Below, piece by piece: positions 1 through 11,662 of a DNA stretch of 35,116 nt (the stretch's first letter is position 1; every line of letters begins with the position of its first letter). The translations under genes were made by a program, and so were the position numbers. This DNA comes from Acidobacteriota bacterium. GTDB taxonomy: Bacteria; Acidobacteriota; Vicinamibacteria; Vicinamibacterales; UBA2999. The notes under the pieces were generated by a model. That model was given only the letters and a program-made list of their open reading frames with translations. It was not told the DNA's origin and did no database searches. Where the stretch lies: contig QHWQ01000147.1 of NCBI GenBank assembly GCA_003222635.1, forward strand, positions 1-35,116. Direction: 5' to 3'.

Positions 1-1
1 C

Positions 2-277
2 AAGCGACTCGGCTCCGAGCGCATCCTGACCGCGGAGGTTTTTCCGTCGTTGATTGCGTATGTTGGCGAAGTGATCCGTCGCCACGTGCGCGGAGCATGG
101 GAGCTTCGAAGCACGCAGGAAGGTACCCGCCTCGAGCCGGAGATCGTCGAAATCACAGGCGGACGTCACCAGTTGCTGCGCACCTACAAGGAACTGCTCG
201 AATACGGTCGGGCGGCCTCGATGCGTGCTTTCGTGCACGTCGCGCTGCGAAAGCACCGCATGATTCCGCCTCACTAA
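2..277 (+). CDS. Unrecognised protein, C-terminal part only
   Basis: The reading frame is open from the left edge of the window and ends in TAA at 275-277, so only the last 91 residues are visible. They read as a soluble mixed alpha/beta protein with a run of charged residues; no signal peptide, membrane segment or catalytic motif can be seen. The piece ends HRMIPPH. I do not recognise the family. It is oriented toward the rho remnant on the opposite strand and is separated from it by a hairpin terminator that starts only 7 nt past its stop codon. It is rated a real gene because the frame has normal composition and runs off the edge. Confidence 0.6.
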   Translation, partial: KRLGSERILTAEVFPSLIAYVGEVIRRHVRGAWELRSTQEGTRLEPEIVEITGGRHQLLRTYKELLEYGRAASMRAFVHVALRKHRMIPPH

Positions 278-283
278 ACGCAA

Positions 284-310
284 AGAGGCCGACCCAAAAG
301 GTCGGCCTCT
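284..310 (-). terminator. Perfect 11-bp hairpin terminator, probably of the rho remnant
   Basis: AGAGGCCGACC at 284-294 is the exact reverse complement of 300-310, with a 5-nt loop. Read on the minus strand the stem is followed by TTGCGTTT, a moderate U-tract; on the plus strand no U-tract follows. It resembles the terminator at 2531-2555 behind intact rho, so it looks like part of the same duplicated block. It may also stop plus-strand transcripts of the upstream gene. Confidence 0.7.
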
Positions 311-347
311 ACGTTCGTGGATTTTGTGGAGCGGGGTCACGAGTAGG

Positions 348-391
348 CTTCGTGACCTTCGTGTCCGTGCCGCGCAGCGGCGCCTTCGTGG
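348..391. repeat. Hairpin repeat element, copy A
   Basis: This 44-bp unit has CTTCGTG-type arms on both sides of a 7-bp stem (367-373 with 377-383, loop GCA, one G-T pair). It matches 2564-2607 with a single difference at 368 (T here, C at 2584). It lies just past the stop codon of the rho remnant, exactly where copy B lies relative to intact rho. Elements of this ACGAAGG type, read on the other strand, recur between genes in some Acidobacteriota genomes; that family assignment is from memory. Confidence 0.7.
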
Positions 392-400
392 TCTTCGTGC

Positions 401-756
401 CTACGACTTCCCTGACGCCATTCGCCGCCAGGAAGTCCGCGTTCGTTTTCGTCTTCCCCATCTTCGACAGCAGCAGCTCTATCGCCTCCGTCGGGGAAGA
501 GCGGCGTCAGCACGCGCGCAAGGCGCGTGATCGAGTCGAGCAGGAGGACGAGATCCTTCTTGTGCTCGACCAGACGCTTCGCCTTCTCGATGACCATCGC
601 CGTAACCTGTCCGTGCCGCTGCGCCGGCTCGTCGAAGGTCGACGAGGTTACCTCGCCGCGCACCGAGCGCTGCATGACGGTTACTTCTTCCGGCCGCTCG
701 TCGATGAGCAGCACGATCAGATAGACCTCGGGGTGGTTCCTCGTGATGCTGTTCGC
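401..756 (-). pseudogene. rho: Decayed partial copy of rho (3' part)
   Basis: This stretch aligns with the 3' half of the intact rho gene at 2624-4093. Bases 401-513 correspond to 2624-2734 and 514-756 correspond to 3074-3316 without gaps, about 92% identical in the second block by hand count. A 339-nt piece, 113 codons, is missing between the blocks. Extra single bases near 421 and 497 break the frame after the deletion. The rho stop codon survives at 401-403. Segments such as [19 protein letters not shown] and [11 protein letters not shown] are readable, but Walker A, the 5' half of the gene and a start are absent. It cannot make a working helicase. Similarity stops abruptly at 756. Confidence 0.88.
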
Positions 757-802
757 TTCGCGGCCGCGCGCGCGAGACAAACCGACGATCGCGGTGCCAT
801 GC

Positions 803-834
803 CGGGAAAGGGCGAGTGTCGCTCGCCCCTCCCG
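803..834 (-). terminator. Possible terminator behind the beta-helix gene
   Basis: A 7-bp stem, GGGCGAG at 810-816 with CTCGCCC at 822-828, can be extended by CGGG/CCCG after small bulges. It lies about 45 nt past the stop of the minus-strand gene at 875-2428. No clear U-tract follows, so the call is weak. Confidence 0.35.
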
Positions 835-874
835 CGTGCCGGACCGAGGCCGAGCACGACCTTGTGCGCGGCCG

Positions 875-2428
875 TCAGACGCGGCAGCCTACTTCCAATG
901 CGATCTGTGTGGCCAGCGCCAGCAGCTGGCTTGCTTCAGCCGTTGTGAGCGACCTGCCGGTTTGCCGGCGCACATCCCTGATGAACTCGCCGAGCTCGTC
1001 GCAGAAGTGTTTCGTCGAGTGCTTGCGTTTGTTGAGCGCGCGGCGGGCATCGTCGAGCCGATGCGTAAACCGCCGGGCCGCCGGCTTCCTCAGGTTGAAG
1101 CTGTCGATCAGCGATTGCAGCTGCTGGAGTTGACCGGCGACGTCGATGCGCATCAGCACCGCGAACGGCGACAGCGATGACACCGATCCGCAGACGACGT
1201 GATTCGCCGAATCGACCGACGTCGTCCTGTCGGTCCAGCTCGGCGTCGTCGCAGGCGGCACGACTTCGTAGTGATAGAGCGCCGGATTCGCATCGGTGGG
1301 GCTGTACGGCAGGCAGACCTGCACGAGCCCGCTGAACGTCGCCGTCGTCGCGATGTCGTACACCACGCCGTCGATGCGGAAGCCCGTCGGCGGCGCCGGT
1401 CCGCCGGTCGTGGCGCTTGTGTCGCCCGCCGTCAGCACTGACGTGAACGTCAGCGTCACACCCGGAGCAGGAGAGACCGCGACGTTGCTTCCGGGCTGCG
1501 TGTTGCCGCCGCCTGCGCCGACGGCGCCGGCCTCGTATGCACCGATGTCGCAGGCGCCATCCGTTCGCAGAAAGCCGCGCTGATCCGTCGCCGGACAGCC
1601 AGTGTTGTCTCCGCTGTTAACGGCGGGACTCGTCGCCGCGATCGCTTCGGTCATCGTCGGACCGCCGTTGGGAGCAAGGGAGCCAACTTGCGGCGCGCCG
1701 TTCGTCGCGAAGCCGGTGCCGTTCCCACGCGGCGCGAGCGTGAAGGCCGCGCATGTCGCGTCGGAATCGATGGATGCGTCGGCGACGAAGGCGAACGATC
1801 CGCCGCCGCCGCAGTCCTGGGTGTTGCCGACGATGAGCGAATTGGTCACTGTCATCTGCTCGCCGCACGGAAAGCCGAAGTACAGGCCCACGCCGTTGCC
1901 AGTCGCGGTGACGTTGGTCATGTGCAGCTCGCCGCACGACACGGAGATACCGTGGCCGGGGTTGCCAGCGATGGTCGAGTTCGTGAAGAACACCGCGCCA
2001 CCGCTGTCACCGGCGTCGAATGCAGTCGTCTGGCTGCCGGTAATTGTCAGGCCCGTCACCGAGAGCACGCCGCTGCCTTCGTACTCGATGGCCGTGCTGA
2101 CGTTCTGAAGGGTGAGGTTCACGAACGAGACGTTTGCCGCCTGGATGGAGAAGATTTCGCCCATCCCGCCGCCGTCGAGCACCGTTGGCGCGAGCGCGTC
2201 GCCCTGGATGGTGACGTCCTGATCGATCGTCAACCCGCCCAGACCCGCTGCGAACAGGTCATAGAAGCCTGGCGCGAGCACGATCGTATCGCCGCCGGGC
2301 CCGGCGTTGACGGCATCGATCGCCGCCTGCAGACCAACAATCGTGGAAACGTTGTACGTCGTTCCCGCGGCCGCCGGCGCCGCAACGATGCCGACGAGTA
2401 CGAACATGAGAGCAAGAGCACGTCGCAT
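875..2428 (-). CDS. Secreted parallel beta-helix protein with C-terminal FIMAH-type domain
   Basis: The 517-residue product starts with a signal peptide (residues 1-21, ending AAPAAA). Residues about 25-250 carry irregular beta-helix repeats rich in N, T, V and G. They are followed at 282-299 by the DQRGFLR...CDIGAYE signature found in choice-of-anchor Q proteins. Residues 315-427 look like a beta-sandwich. Residues 433-514 form a charged helical module with [23 protein letters not shown] and a terminal Cys, which matches the FIMAH domain of secreted proteins. The start is fixed by a strong Shine-Dalgarno directly upstream. It is probably an extracellular or surface carbohydrate-binding or adhesive protein; no catalytic residues are obvious. 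The gene sits between intact rho and its decayed copy. Confidence 0.85.
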   Translation of the reverse strand: MRRALALMFVLVGIVAAPAAAGTTYNVSTIVGLQAAIDAVNAGPGGDTIVLAPGFYDLFAAGLGGLTIDQDVTIQGDALAPTVLDGGGMGEIFSIQAANVSFVNLTLQNVSTAIEYEGSGVLSVTGLTITGSQTTAFDAGDSGGAVFFTNSTIAGNPGHGISVSCGELHMTNVTATGNGVGLYFGFPCGEQMTVTNSLIVGNTQDCGGGGSFAFVADASIDSDATCAAFTLAPRGNGTGFATNGAPQVGSLAPNGGPTMTEAIAATSPAVNSGDNTGCPATDQRGFLRTDGACDIGAYEAGAVGAGGGNTQPGSNVAVSPAPGVTLTFTSVLTAGDTSATTGGPAPPTGFRIDGVVYDIATTATFSGLVQVCLPYSPTDANPALYHYEVVPPATTPSWTDRTTSVDSANHVVCGSVSSLSPFAVLMRIDVAGQLQQLQSLIDSFNLRKPAARRFTHRLDDARRALNKRKHSTKHFCDELGEFIRDVRRQTGRSLTTAEASQLLALATQIALEVGCRV

Positions 2429-2438
2429 ATCACCTCCT
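2429..2438 (-). promoter_or_regulatory. Near-perfect ribosome binding site
   Basis: On the minus strand AGGAGGTGAT runs straight into the ATG at 2428. The AGGAGG core lies 4 nt from the start codon and the whole decamer complements the 16S rRNA tail. It fixes the start of the beta-helix gene and predicts strong translation. Confidence 0.8.
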
Positions 2439-2449
2439 GGCAGGCTTCT

Positions 2450-2476
2450 AAGGTACTAACGACGTTCTCCGGTCAA
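2450..2476 (-). promoter_or_regulatory. Candidate promoter of the beta-helix gene
   Basis: On the minus strand TTGACC (2471-2476) and TACCTT (2450-2455) are separated by 15 nt and lie just upstream of the ribosome binding site. The -35 match is good; the -10 match and the spacing are poor. It is plausible because a terminator closes the rho operon immediately upstream, so this gene needs its own promoter. Confidence 0.3.
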
Positions 2477-2530
2477 GCGAACTCGTGGCGAGCCCGCCCG
2501 ATCTTGCGAGTCAGTGAGCGTACAAACAAA

Positions 2531-2555
2531 GAGGCCGACTCGAGGTCGGCCCCTC
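2531..2555 (-). terminator. Intrinsic terminator of the rho operon
   Basis: GGCCGAC at 2533-2539 pairs with GTCGGCC at 2545-2551. On the minus strand the stem is followed by TCTTTGTTTGT, a good U-tract. It stands about 70 nt past the rho stop codon and closes the minus-strand operon. Confidence 0.78.
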
Positions 2556-2563
2556 CCGTTAAA

Positions 2564-2607
2564 CTTCGTGACCTTCGTGTCCGCGCCGCGCAGCGGCGCC
2601 TTCGTGG
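2564..2607. repeat. Hairpin repeat element, copy B
   Basis: This is the same 44-bp unit as at 348-391, here with a perfect 7-bp stem (2583-2589 with 2593-2599, loop GCA) flanked by CTTCGTG-type arms. It lies between the rho stop codon and the rho terminator. The only difference between the copies is one stem base. Confidence 0.7.
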
Positions 2608-2623
2608 TTCAACGTCTCTGCAA

Positions 2624-4093
2624 CTACGACTTCCCTGACGCCATCGCCGCCAGGAAGTCCGCGTTCGTCTTCGTCTTCCCCATCTTCGACAGCAGCAGCT
2701 CCATCGCCTCCGTCGGGGAGAGCGGCGTCAGCACCTTCCGCAGCACCCACACGCGATTGAGCTCTTCCTTCGGCAGCAGCAGCTCTTCCTTCCGCGTGCC
2801 GCTCTTCGTGATGTCAATCGACGGGAACACCCGGCGATCGGTCAGCTTGCGATCGAGGTGGATCTCCATGTTGCCCGTGCCCTTGAACTCCTCGAAGATC
2901 ACTTCGTCCATGCGGGACCCGGTGTCGACGAGCGCCGTCGCCACAATCGTCAGCGAGCCGCCTTCCTCGATATTGCGCGCCGCGCCGAAGAAGCGCTTCG
3001 GCCGCTGCAAGGCGTTACTGTCCACGCCGCCCGAGAGCACCTTGCCGGACGCGGGCACGATCGTGTTGTAGGCGCGCGCCAGACGCGTGATCGAGTCGAG
3101 CAGGATGACGACGTCCTTCTTGTGCTCGACCAGACGCTTCGCCTTCTCGATCACCATCTCGGCGACCTGCACGTGCCGCTGCGCCGGCTCGTCGAACGTC
3201 GACGAGATCACCTCGCCGCGCACCGAACGCTGCATGTCGGTCACTTCTTCCGGCCGCTCGTCGATGAGCAGCACGATCAGATAGACCTCGGGATGGTTCT
3301 TCGTGATGCTGTTCGCCAGGCTCTGCAGCAGCATCGTCTTGCCCGTGCGCGGCGGCGCGACGATCAGCCCGCGCTGCCCCTTGCCGAGCGGCGTCAGCAG
3401 ATCCATGACGCGGCCGGACAGGTTCTCGGCGTCGGTCTCGAGGTTCACCTTTTCCTGCGGATAGAGCGGCGTCAGGTTCTCGAAGAAGATCTTCTCCTTC
3501 GTCTTCTCGGGCGGCTCGAAGTTGATCGCCTCGACCTTGATGAGCGCGAAGTAGCGCTCGCCGTCCTTCGGCGGCCGGATGACGCCCGACACCGTGTCGC
3601 CGGTGTGCAGGTCGAACTTCCTGATCTGTGACGGGGACACGTAGATGTCGTCAGGGCCGGGCAGGTAGTTGTAGTCGGGCGCGCGCAGGAAGCCGAAGCC
3701 GTCAGGCAGCGTCTCGAGCACCCCTTCCGAGAAGATATTGCCGCTCTTCTCGGCGCGGACGCGGAGGATTTCGAAGATCAGCTCCTGCTTCCGCATGCCG
3801 GTCGCGCCGGCAATCTCCAGCTCCTTGGCGATCTTGGTGAGCGCCGAGATGCTCATCTCCTTCATCGCCGAGAGCGAGATCACCTGGGCCGGCGGAGGCT
3901 GCTGCCTGCCTTCGGCGGAGGGGGGTTTGCCTTCAGCGGGCTGACCCTGCCTGGCGGCGGGCGCCTGTGCTTCGGCTTTCGCCGGGGGAGCCGCTTCGGC
4001 GGGCGCGGGCGCGCCCTTGTCCTTGTCTTTGTCTGGAGCGGTGGCGGTGGCTACTCCGCCGTTTGCCTTGGCAGGTTTGCGATCTTCTTCCAC
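2624..4093 (-). CDS. rho: Transcription termination factor Rho
   Basis: Rho is the hexameric RNA-dependent ATPase that releases transcripts. With the GTG at 4093 the product has 489 residues. Residues 1-70 are an Ala/Pro/Lys/Glu-rich low-complexity extension. The Rho N-terminal domain starts near 75, the RNA-binding cold-shock-like domain spans about 118-195, and the ATPase follows with Walker A APPRTGKT (246-253) and Walker B VVILLD (328-333). The frame stays open upstream to 4258, but that stretch lies wholly inside engB. GTG 4093 is preceded by GAAGGA 11 nt upstream and leaves a 43-nt overlap with engB, so I prefer it. It is the last gene of the minus-strand operon and is followed by a hairpin element and a terminator. 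A decayed partial copy lies at 401-756. Confidence 0.95.
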   Translation of the reverse strand: MEEDRKPAKANGGVATATAPDKDKDKGAPAPAEAAPPAKAEAQAPAARQGQPAEGKPPSAEGRQQPPPAQVISLSAMKEMSISALTKIAKELEIAGATGMRKQELIFEILRVRAEKSGNIFSEGVLETLPDGFGFLRAPDYNYLPGPDDIYVSPSQIRKFDLHTGDTVSGVIRPPKDGERYFALIKVEAINFEPPEKTKEKIFFENLTPLYPQEKVNLETDAENLSGRVMDLLTPLGKGQRGLIVAPPRTGKTMLLQSLANSITKNHPEVYLIVLLIDERPEEVTDMQRSVRGEVISSTFDEPAQRHVQVAEMVIEKAKRLVEHKKDVVILLDSITRLARAYNTIVPASGKVLSGGVDSNALQRPKRFFGAARNIEEGGSLTIVATALVDTGSRMDEVIFEEFKGTGNMEIHLDRKLTDRRVFPSIDITKSGTRKEELLLPKEELNRVWVLRKVLTPLSPTEAMELLLSKMGKTKTNADFLAAMASGKS

Positions 4094-4644
4094 AGTGCGT
4101 CCAATCCTTCGCCGTTCACCGCCGAGACCAGCGGGACGGGCTGCTGAAACAACGATTCGAGCTCTCGCGCATGACGCGTGCGTAACGTCCGCGTCAACTT
4201 GTCCACCTTGGTTCCGATGACTGCGGATGGGCAGGGAAGTGAACGGGCCCATGCCCATGCATCCACATCCGACTCGAGGCCGGGATGCCGCGAGTCGACC
4301 AGCAACACGACTGCTATCGGTTGTTCGACCGCCCGCGCGAAATACGCCTCGGCGAGACGGTTGAACTCGCGCGCCGCCATGTCCCCGCCACGCGCATAGC
4401 CGTATCCGGGGAGATCGACCAGGTAGAGCGGCGGCGATATCCCGCGCTGCACCCGGTAGAAGTTGGCGAGCCGCGTCTTGCCCGGCGCGGCGCTCGTGCG
4501 GGCCACAGGCTTTCGCACCAGCGCGTTGATCAGGCTCGATTTACCGACATTGGACCGGCCGACCAGCGCCACCTCGGGCAGCCGATCGCGCGGAAAGTCA
4601 CCAGCGCCGGCGGCGCTGGTGACGAATTCAGCCTCGATTTTCAA
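4051..4644 (-). CDS. engB: Ribosome-biogenesis GTPase EngB/YsxC
   Basis: The 197-residue protein is a TrmE-Era-EngA-EngB-Septin family GTPase needed for late 50S assembly. The G1 loop GRSNVGKSS lies near residue 30, the G2 region contains AAPGKT, G3 is DLPGYG, G4 is TKVDK and G5 is near VSAVNGEG. Length and motif order are normal for the family. The start is TTG at 4644, directly after the lon stop codon (TGATTG), so translation is probably coupled to lon. Its 3' end overlaps the proposed rho start by 43 nt. Confidence 0.95.
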   Translation of the reverse strand: MKIEAEFVTSAAGAGDFPRDRLPEVALVGRSNVGKSSLINALVRKPVARTSAAPGKTRLANFYRVQRGISPPLYLVDLPGYGYARGGDMAAREFNRLAEAYFARAVEQPIAVVLLVDSRHPGLESDVDAWAWARSLPCPSAVIGTKVDKLTRTLRTRHARELESLFQQPVPLVSAVNGEGLDALWKKIANLPRQTAE

Positions 4645-7029
<2,385 letters not shown>

Positions 7030-7049
7030 TCAGATCCTTGCAGGGATCA

Positions 7050-8297
<1,248 letters not shown>

Positions 8298-8380
8298 AAC
8301 TCGCTCAAGAAACCGGGTTTAGCGGGGGTGGCCAGATACCGGGATTATCGACCTGAGAACCCGGCCTCTTTAATTCGATG

Positions 8381-8980
8381 TTACACCCGTTTACGGATGA
8401 CGTCATCGATGATGCCGTATTCCTTGCCCTGATCCGCGGACATGATGTAGTCGCGCTCAGTATCTTCCTGGATGCGCTTGGTGGACTGTCCTGTATGGTG
8501 CACAAGAATTTCGTTCAGCCGCTCCCGCATGCGCAGGATTTCCTTCGCCGCGATATCGATATCGGTCGCCTGTCCGCCCAGCCCCTGCATCAGCGGCTGG
8601 TGGATCACAATCCTGGAGTTTGGCAGGGAAAAGCGCTTGCCCTTCTCGCCAGCCGACAGCAAGACCGCAGCCATCGACGCCGCCTGCCCGATGCACATCG
8701 TCTGCACGTGCGGCTTGATGAACTGCATCGTGTCGTAGATCGCCAGGCCCGCGGTAATCGATCCCCCGGGGCTGTTGATGTAGAGAAAGATGTCCTTGTC
8801 CGGATCCTCTGCCTCGAGAAACAGCATCTGCGCGATGACCAGGTTCGCGATCCCGTCATCGATCGGCGTGCCAATGAAGATGATGTTGTCCTTCAGCAGC
8901 CGCGAGAAGATGTCGTAAGCGCGCTCGCCGCGATTGGTCTGCTCGACCACCATCGGCACGAGCTGAGAGTAGTTTGTCAT
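8381..8980 (-). CDS. clpP: ClpP, proteolytic subunit of the Clp protease
   Basis: The 199-residue serine peptidase forms the tetradecameric degradation chamber used by ClpX. The catalytic triad is visible as Ser102 in GQAASMAA, His127 in IHQPL and Asp177 in ERDYIM. The processing and handle regions have normal length, with no internal gaps. It lies 34 nt downstream of tig and 83 nt upstream of clpX. The gap to clpX contains no convincing promoter or terminator, so all three genes are probably on one transcript. Confidence 0.97.
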   Translation of the reverse strand: MTNYSQLVPMVVEQTNRGERAYDIFSRLLKDNIIFIGTPIDDGIANLVIAQMLFLEAEDPDKDIFLYINSPGGSITAGLAIYDTMQFIKPHVQTMCIGQAASMAAVLLSAGEKGKRFSLPNSRIVIHQPLMQGLGGQATDIDIAAKEILRMRERLNEILVHHTGQSTKRIQEDTERDYIMSADQGKEYGIIDDVIRKRV

Positions 8981-9014
8981 CGAAGAGTCGGGAATTTCGG
9001 AATGTTTTGGCGGG

Positions 9015-10289
9015 TTAATCGGTCGTCATCTTAGCATGCGACATCGCGAAGTCAACCGCCTTCTCGCGCCTCAAACCGGCCGTCAGCCGCACCACGCCGC
9101 CTTCTTTCTCGAGCTGAGCACGAAGGGCTGCGGGCGTTCGCCCGGACGCTGAGGCGAACTGCTCGAGCTCCTTATCGACATCTGCGCTCGTCACCGTCAG
9201 GTTTTCGCGGCGCGCGATTTCGTCCAGCACCAACGCGCTGGCGACGGCATCGCGCGCGGGCTCCCGCTGAGCTTCCCGGAATTGACTCCAGTCAATTCCC
9301 GCCTTGCGCGGGTCGACGCCCTGGTCCATCAGGCGCCGCGCGAACTCCTCGAGACGCCTTTCTATTTCTTTATCAACGAGCGACGGCGGCAATTCGAACC
9401 CGATCCGCTGGCCGAGCTGTTTCAGCAGGTCGCTGCGCACGTGCTGCTTCGCATGCTGCTCCGCCTCGGCCTGCATGTCGGCGCGGACGCGATCGCGGAG
9501 GGTGGCGAGCGACTCGAAGTCGCCGACGTCCTTCGCGAACTCGTCATCGAGCAAAGGCAGGACCTTCCGGCGAATCTCTTTCACCGTCACTTTATAGGTG
9601 ACGTCGGTGTTCGCCATGTCCTTCACCGCGTAGTCGTCCGGGAAGTGGATGACAAAAGTCTTCTCTTCGGCCGCATTCATCCCGAGCAGGTGCTGATCGA
9701 AACCGGGAGGATTGCCCGCGGCGCCGAGCTCAATGGACACGCCTTCGTGGTGATCCACCTTGCCGTCGGGATCCGTCCGGTCGAGATCGACGACGGCCGT
9801 ATCGGCCTCGGACAGGGGACGGCCCTCGACGGTCTCGAACTTCGCGCCGCGTTCGCGCAGTCGCTCGAGCGTCTTCTCGACAGCGTCTTCGGTGACCGTG
9901 GACGAATGTTGACGCAGCGTGATCGTGGAGAGATCGCCAGGGTCGAACGGCGGCACGGTCTCGACGTCGGCGGTAAACTTCAGCGGCTCGCCTTCGCGCA
10001 GCGACACATCCTTGATGTCGGGCGTCGACACCGGCTCGATGCCGCGCTCCTGCAGCGCCTCTTCGATGGCGCGCGGGATGAGACCGTGCATCACCTCGTG
10101 ATGGATCTCCTCGCGGAAGCGCTGCTTGATGATGTTCGACGGCACCTTGCCGGGGCGGAAGCCGGGCAGCCGCGCCTGCTTCGAATAGCCCTTCGCGACG
10201 CGATCGATTTCCGCGTCGACGACGTCGCTCGGGATTTCGATGGTGATCTTCTTCTGTGTCTCGGAGACGTCTTGGAATTCGGTTTTCAT
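9015..10289 (-). CDS. tig: Trigger factor (ribosome-associated chaperone, PPIase)
   Basis: The 424-residue protein binds at the ribosome exit tunnel and shields nascent chains. The N-terminal ribosome-binding domain has the signature GFRPGKVP at 43-50. The FKBP-type prolyl isomerase domain covers about 150-245, and the helical C-terminal chaperone domain follows to residue 424. The start [11 protein letters not shown] matches the usual N terminus of the family, which supports ATG 10289. That start is only 8 nt from the 3' end of the upstream tRNA gene and has no ordinary Shine-Dalgarno of its own. It heads the tig-clpP-clpX-lon-engB-rho run. Confidence 0.96.
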   Translation of the reverse strand: MKTEFQDVSETQKKITIEIPSDVVDAEIDRVAKGYSKQARLPGFRPGKVPSNIIKQRFREEIHHEVMHGLIPRAIEEALQERGIEPVSTPDIKDVSLREGEPLKFTADVETVPPFDPGDLSTITLRQHSSTVTEDAVEKTLERLRERGAKFETVEGRPLSEADTAVVDLDRTDPDGKVDHHEGVSIELGAAGNPPGFDQHLLGMNAAEEKTFVIHFPDDYAVKDMANTDVTYKVTVKEIRRKVLPLLDDEFAKDVGDFESLATLRDRVRADMQAEAEQHAKQHVRSDLLKQLGQRIGFELPPSLVDKEIERRLEEFARRLMDQGVDPRKAGIDWSQFREAQREPARDAVASALVLDEIARRENLTVTSADVDKELEQFASASGRTPAALRAQLEKEGGVVRLTAGLRREKAVDFAMSHAKMTTD

Positions 10290-10297
10290 GAGGGAGA

Positions 10298-10381
10298 TGC
10301 GAAAGGAGGGACTCGAACCCCCATACCCTTTCGGGTACCAGATCCTAAGTCTGGCGCGTCTGCCAGTTCCGCCACTTTCGC
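10298..10381 (-). tRNA. tRNA-Leu (anticodon UAG)
   Basis: The minus strand folds as a class II tRNA. The acceptor stem is GCGAAAG/CTTTCGC with discriminator A. The anticodon arm CCAGA-CTTAGGA-TCTGG has anticodon TAG at plus-strand 10345-10347. The long variable arm is ACCC-GAAA-GGGT, and the T arm has loop TTCGAGT. No CCA is encoded. It reads CUA/CUG leucine codons. Its 3' end lies 8 nt before the tig start codon. Confidence 0.96.
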
Positions 10382-10433
10382 GTCAGTGCAGCCTAACATG
10401 AGCCAAGCCGTGCTAGGCTTAGGCTAGCTCGGC

Positions 10434-10703
10434 TTGAACGAACCTCGCACCGATCTTTTTCACGGCCTTTTCGCCCTTCACCGGACGGGCAGGCTCTCTC
10501 ATCATTCCGACGCGCCGCGGGTCGTCCCGGATCCAAACACCGGCAGGCCTCTGAAAGTGGACACGGTCGAGCTCAGTGACAGGGCTGTGTGTCCCGCCTG
10601 CACCCAGCTCGGCGCCGGCGGCTATGTGTCGTTCGAATCAGACCTGCGCCTGGCGTTTGCGTGTCCGAGCTGCCGCAAGCTGGTCTGGATCGACGGCGCG
10701 TAG
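10434..10703 (+). CDS. Small zinc-ribbon protein of unknown function
   Basis: The 89-residue frame starts at TTG 10434, the first possible start after an in-frame stop at 10425. It has two CxxC pairs, Cys53/Cys56 in CPAC and Cys77/Cys80 in CPSC, spaced like a zinc ribbon. A later GTG at 10557 would leave just the ribbon part. No strong ribosome binding site decides between them. Its last 66 nt overlap convergently with the 3' end of the adenine methyltransferase gene. The product could be a nucleic-acid or protein-binding ribbon; I do not recognise a named family. The cysteine pattern is the main reason to call it a gene. Confidence 0.5.
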   Translation: MNEPRTDLFHGLFALHRTGRLSHHSDAPRVVPDPNTGRPLKVDTVELSDRAVCPACTQLGAGGYVSFESDLRLAFACPSCRKLVWIDGA

Positions 10704-11627
10704 CATTCGCGGCTTCAGCACGTTCGTAATCACCAGTTCCGTGACGGGACCGCGCGATTCCGCGCGCGAGTTGATCGCCCGTCTCGCGTCCACGCGTTCG
10801 ATGCGCAACAACGCCTGCTGGGCGTTCGTCCTCGAATAGAGCTCCTCGATCTCCGGGGCAGAGGAGTTGGACAGCACGACGTGCGCGCCGCGTTTCGCCG
10901 CGCCGGCGAGCGCCTGCTGCAGGCGTTCCTGATCGTTCCGTCTGAAGCCGTTCGCGGTGTAGTTGGCAAAGCACGCGGTGCGGCTCAGTGGCGCGTAGGG
11001 CGGATCGCAATAGACGAAATCGCCTTTGCCTGCCTCGAGCACCGCGCCCTCGAACGATCCCTGCGTCAGCGTCACGCCGCGGCTCCGAAGCGCCGCAGCG
11101 ACCTGCCGCAGATGCTGTTCGTCCACGATGCGCGGGTTGACGTAGCGGCCCGCCGGGACGTTGAACTCGCCTGACTTGTTGAGACGGAACAGCCCGTTGA
11201 AGCCGGTGCGATTGAGATAGATCAGCATCGCCGCCATTTCCGGCGTGTACGTGGCGGCTGTCGCACGCATCGGATTGAACCGCGCGTCGCGCACCTCGTA
11301 GTAGAAGTCGCTGCCGCCGCGCTCGTGACCCGCGGCCAGTGCCTGGAGCTGCTTGATCACCTCGTCGGTCCGCGACGTGAGCATCCGGTAGCAGCCGATC
11401 AGATCGGCGTTGTCGTCAACGAGCCACGCCTGACGTCCGGCAAGGCGTCCGGACGCGTGCAAGTCGAAGAAAACGGCGCCGCTGCCGAAGAACGGCTCGA
11501 TGTACCGGTTGAAGGTGACGGGATAGTAGCCGCGAAGCGCCGGAAGCAGTTGACGCTTGCCGCCAGCCCACTTGAGCAGGGGCCGTCCGGACGGAGGTGG
11601 TGACACACACGTGTCCACAGGCATCAT
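10638..11627 (-). CDS. dam: D12-class (Dam-like) adenine-N6 DNA methyltransferase
   Basis: The 329-residue protein has the D12 class layout: LLKWAGGKRQLL (17-28), the SAM-binding motif EPFFGSGAVFF (44-54), and the catalytic DPPY at 208-211 (YCDPPY). Between them is the NRTGFNGLFRLN segment (139-150) usual for Dam enzymes. It transfers a methyl group from SAM to adenine N6; GATC is the usual target of the family but specificity cannot be read from sequence. No restriction endonuclease is next to it, so it looks like a solitary methyltransferase. Start is ATG 11627 or the adjacent ATG 11624. It is divergent from the glycosyltransferase at 11663, only 35 nt away. Confidence 0.9.
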   Translation of the reverse strand: MMPVDTCVSPPPSGRPLLKWAGGKRQLLPALRGYYPVTFNRYIEPFFGSGAVFFDLHASGRLAGRQAWLVDDNADLIGCYRMLTSRTDEVIKQLQALAAGHERGGSDFYYEVRDARFNPMRATAATYTPEMAAMLIYLNRTGFNGLFRLNKSGEFNVPAGRYVNPRIVDEQHLRQVAAALRSRGVTLTQGSFEGAVLEAGKGDFVYCDPPYAPLSRTACFANYTANGFRRNDQERLQQALAGAAKRGAHVVLSNSSAPEIEELYSRTNAQQALLRIERVDARRAINSRAESRGPVTELVITNVLKPRMLRAVDPDQLAAARTRKRQAQV

Positions 11628-11662
11628 TATCGGTGCTTCACGGCCGATACTTATAGCTGAAG

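Noticed and set aside
401-756. A second functional Rho paralogue
   Set aside because: Walker A, the N-terminal half and 113 internal codons are missing, and two single-base insertions disrupt the frame.
97-948. Plus-strand open frame of 283 codons
   Set aside because: It crosses a gene end, a terminator, the hairpin element and the antisense of the rho remnant, so it cannot be a single real gene.
8313-8364. Possible stem CCGGGTT/AACCCGG in the clpP-clpX gap
   Set aside because: The two 7-nt arms are separated by 38 nt and no U-tract follows; it is too weak to call a terminator or attenuator.
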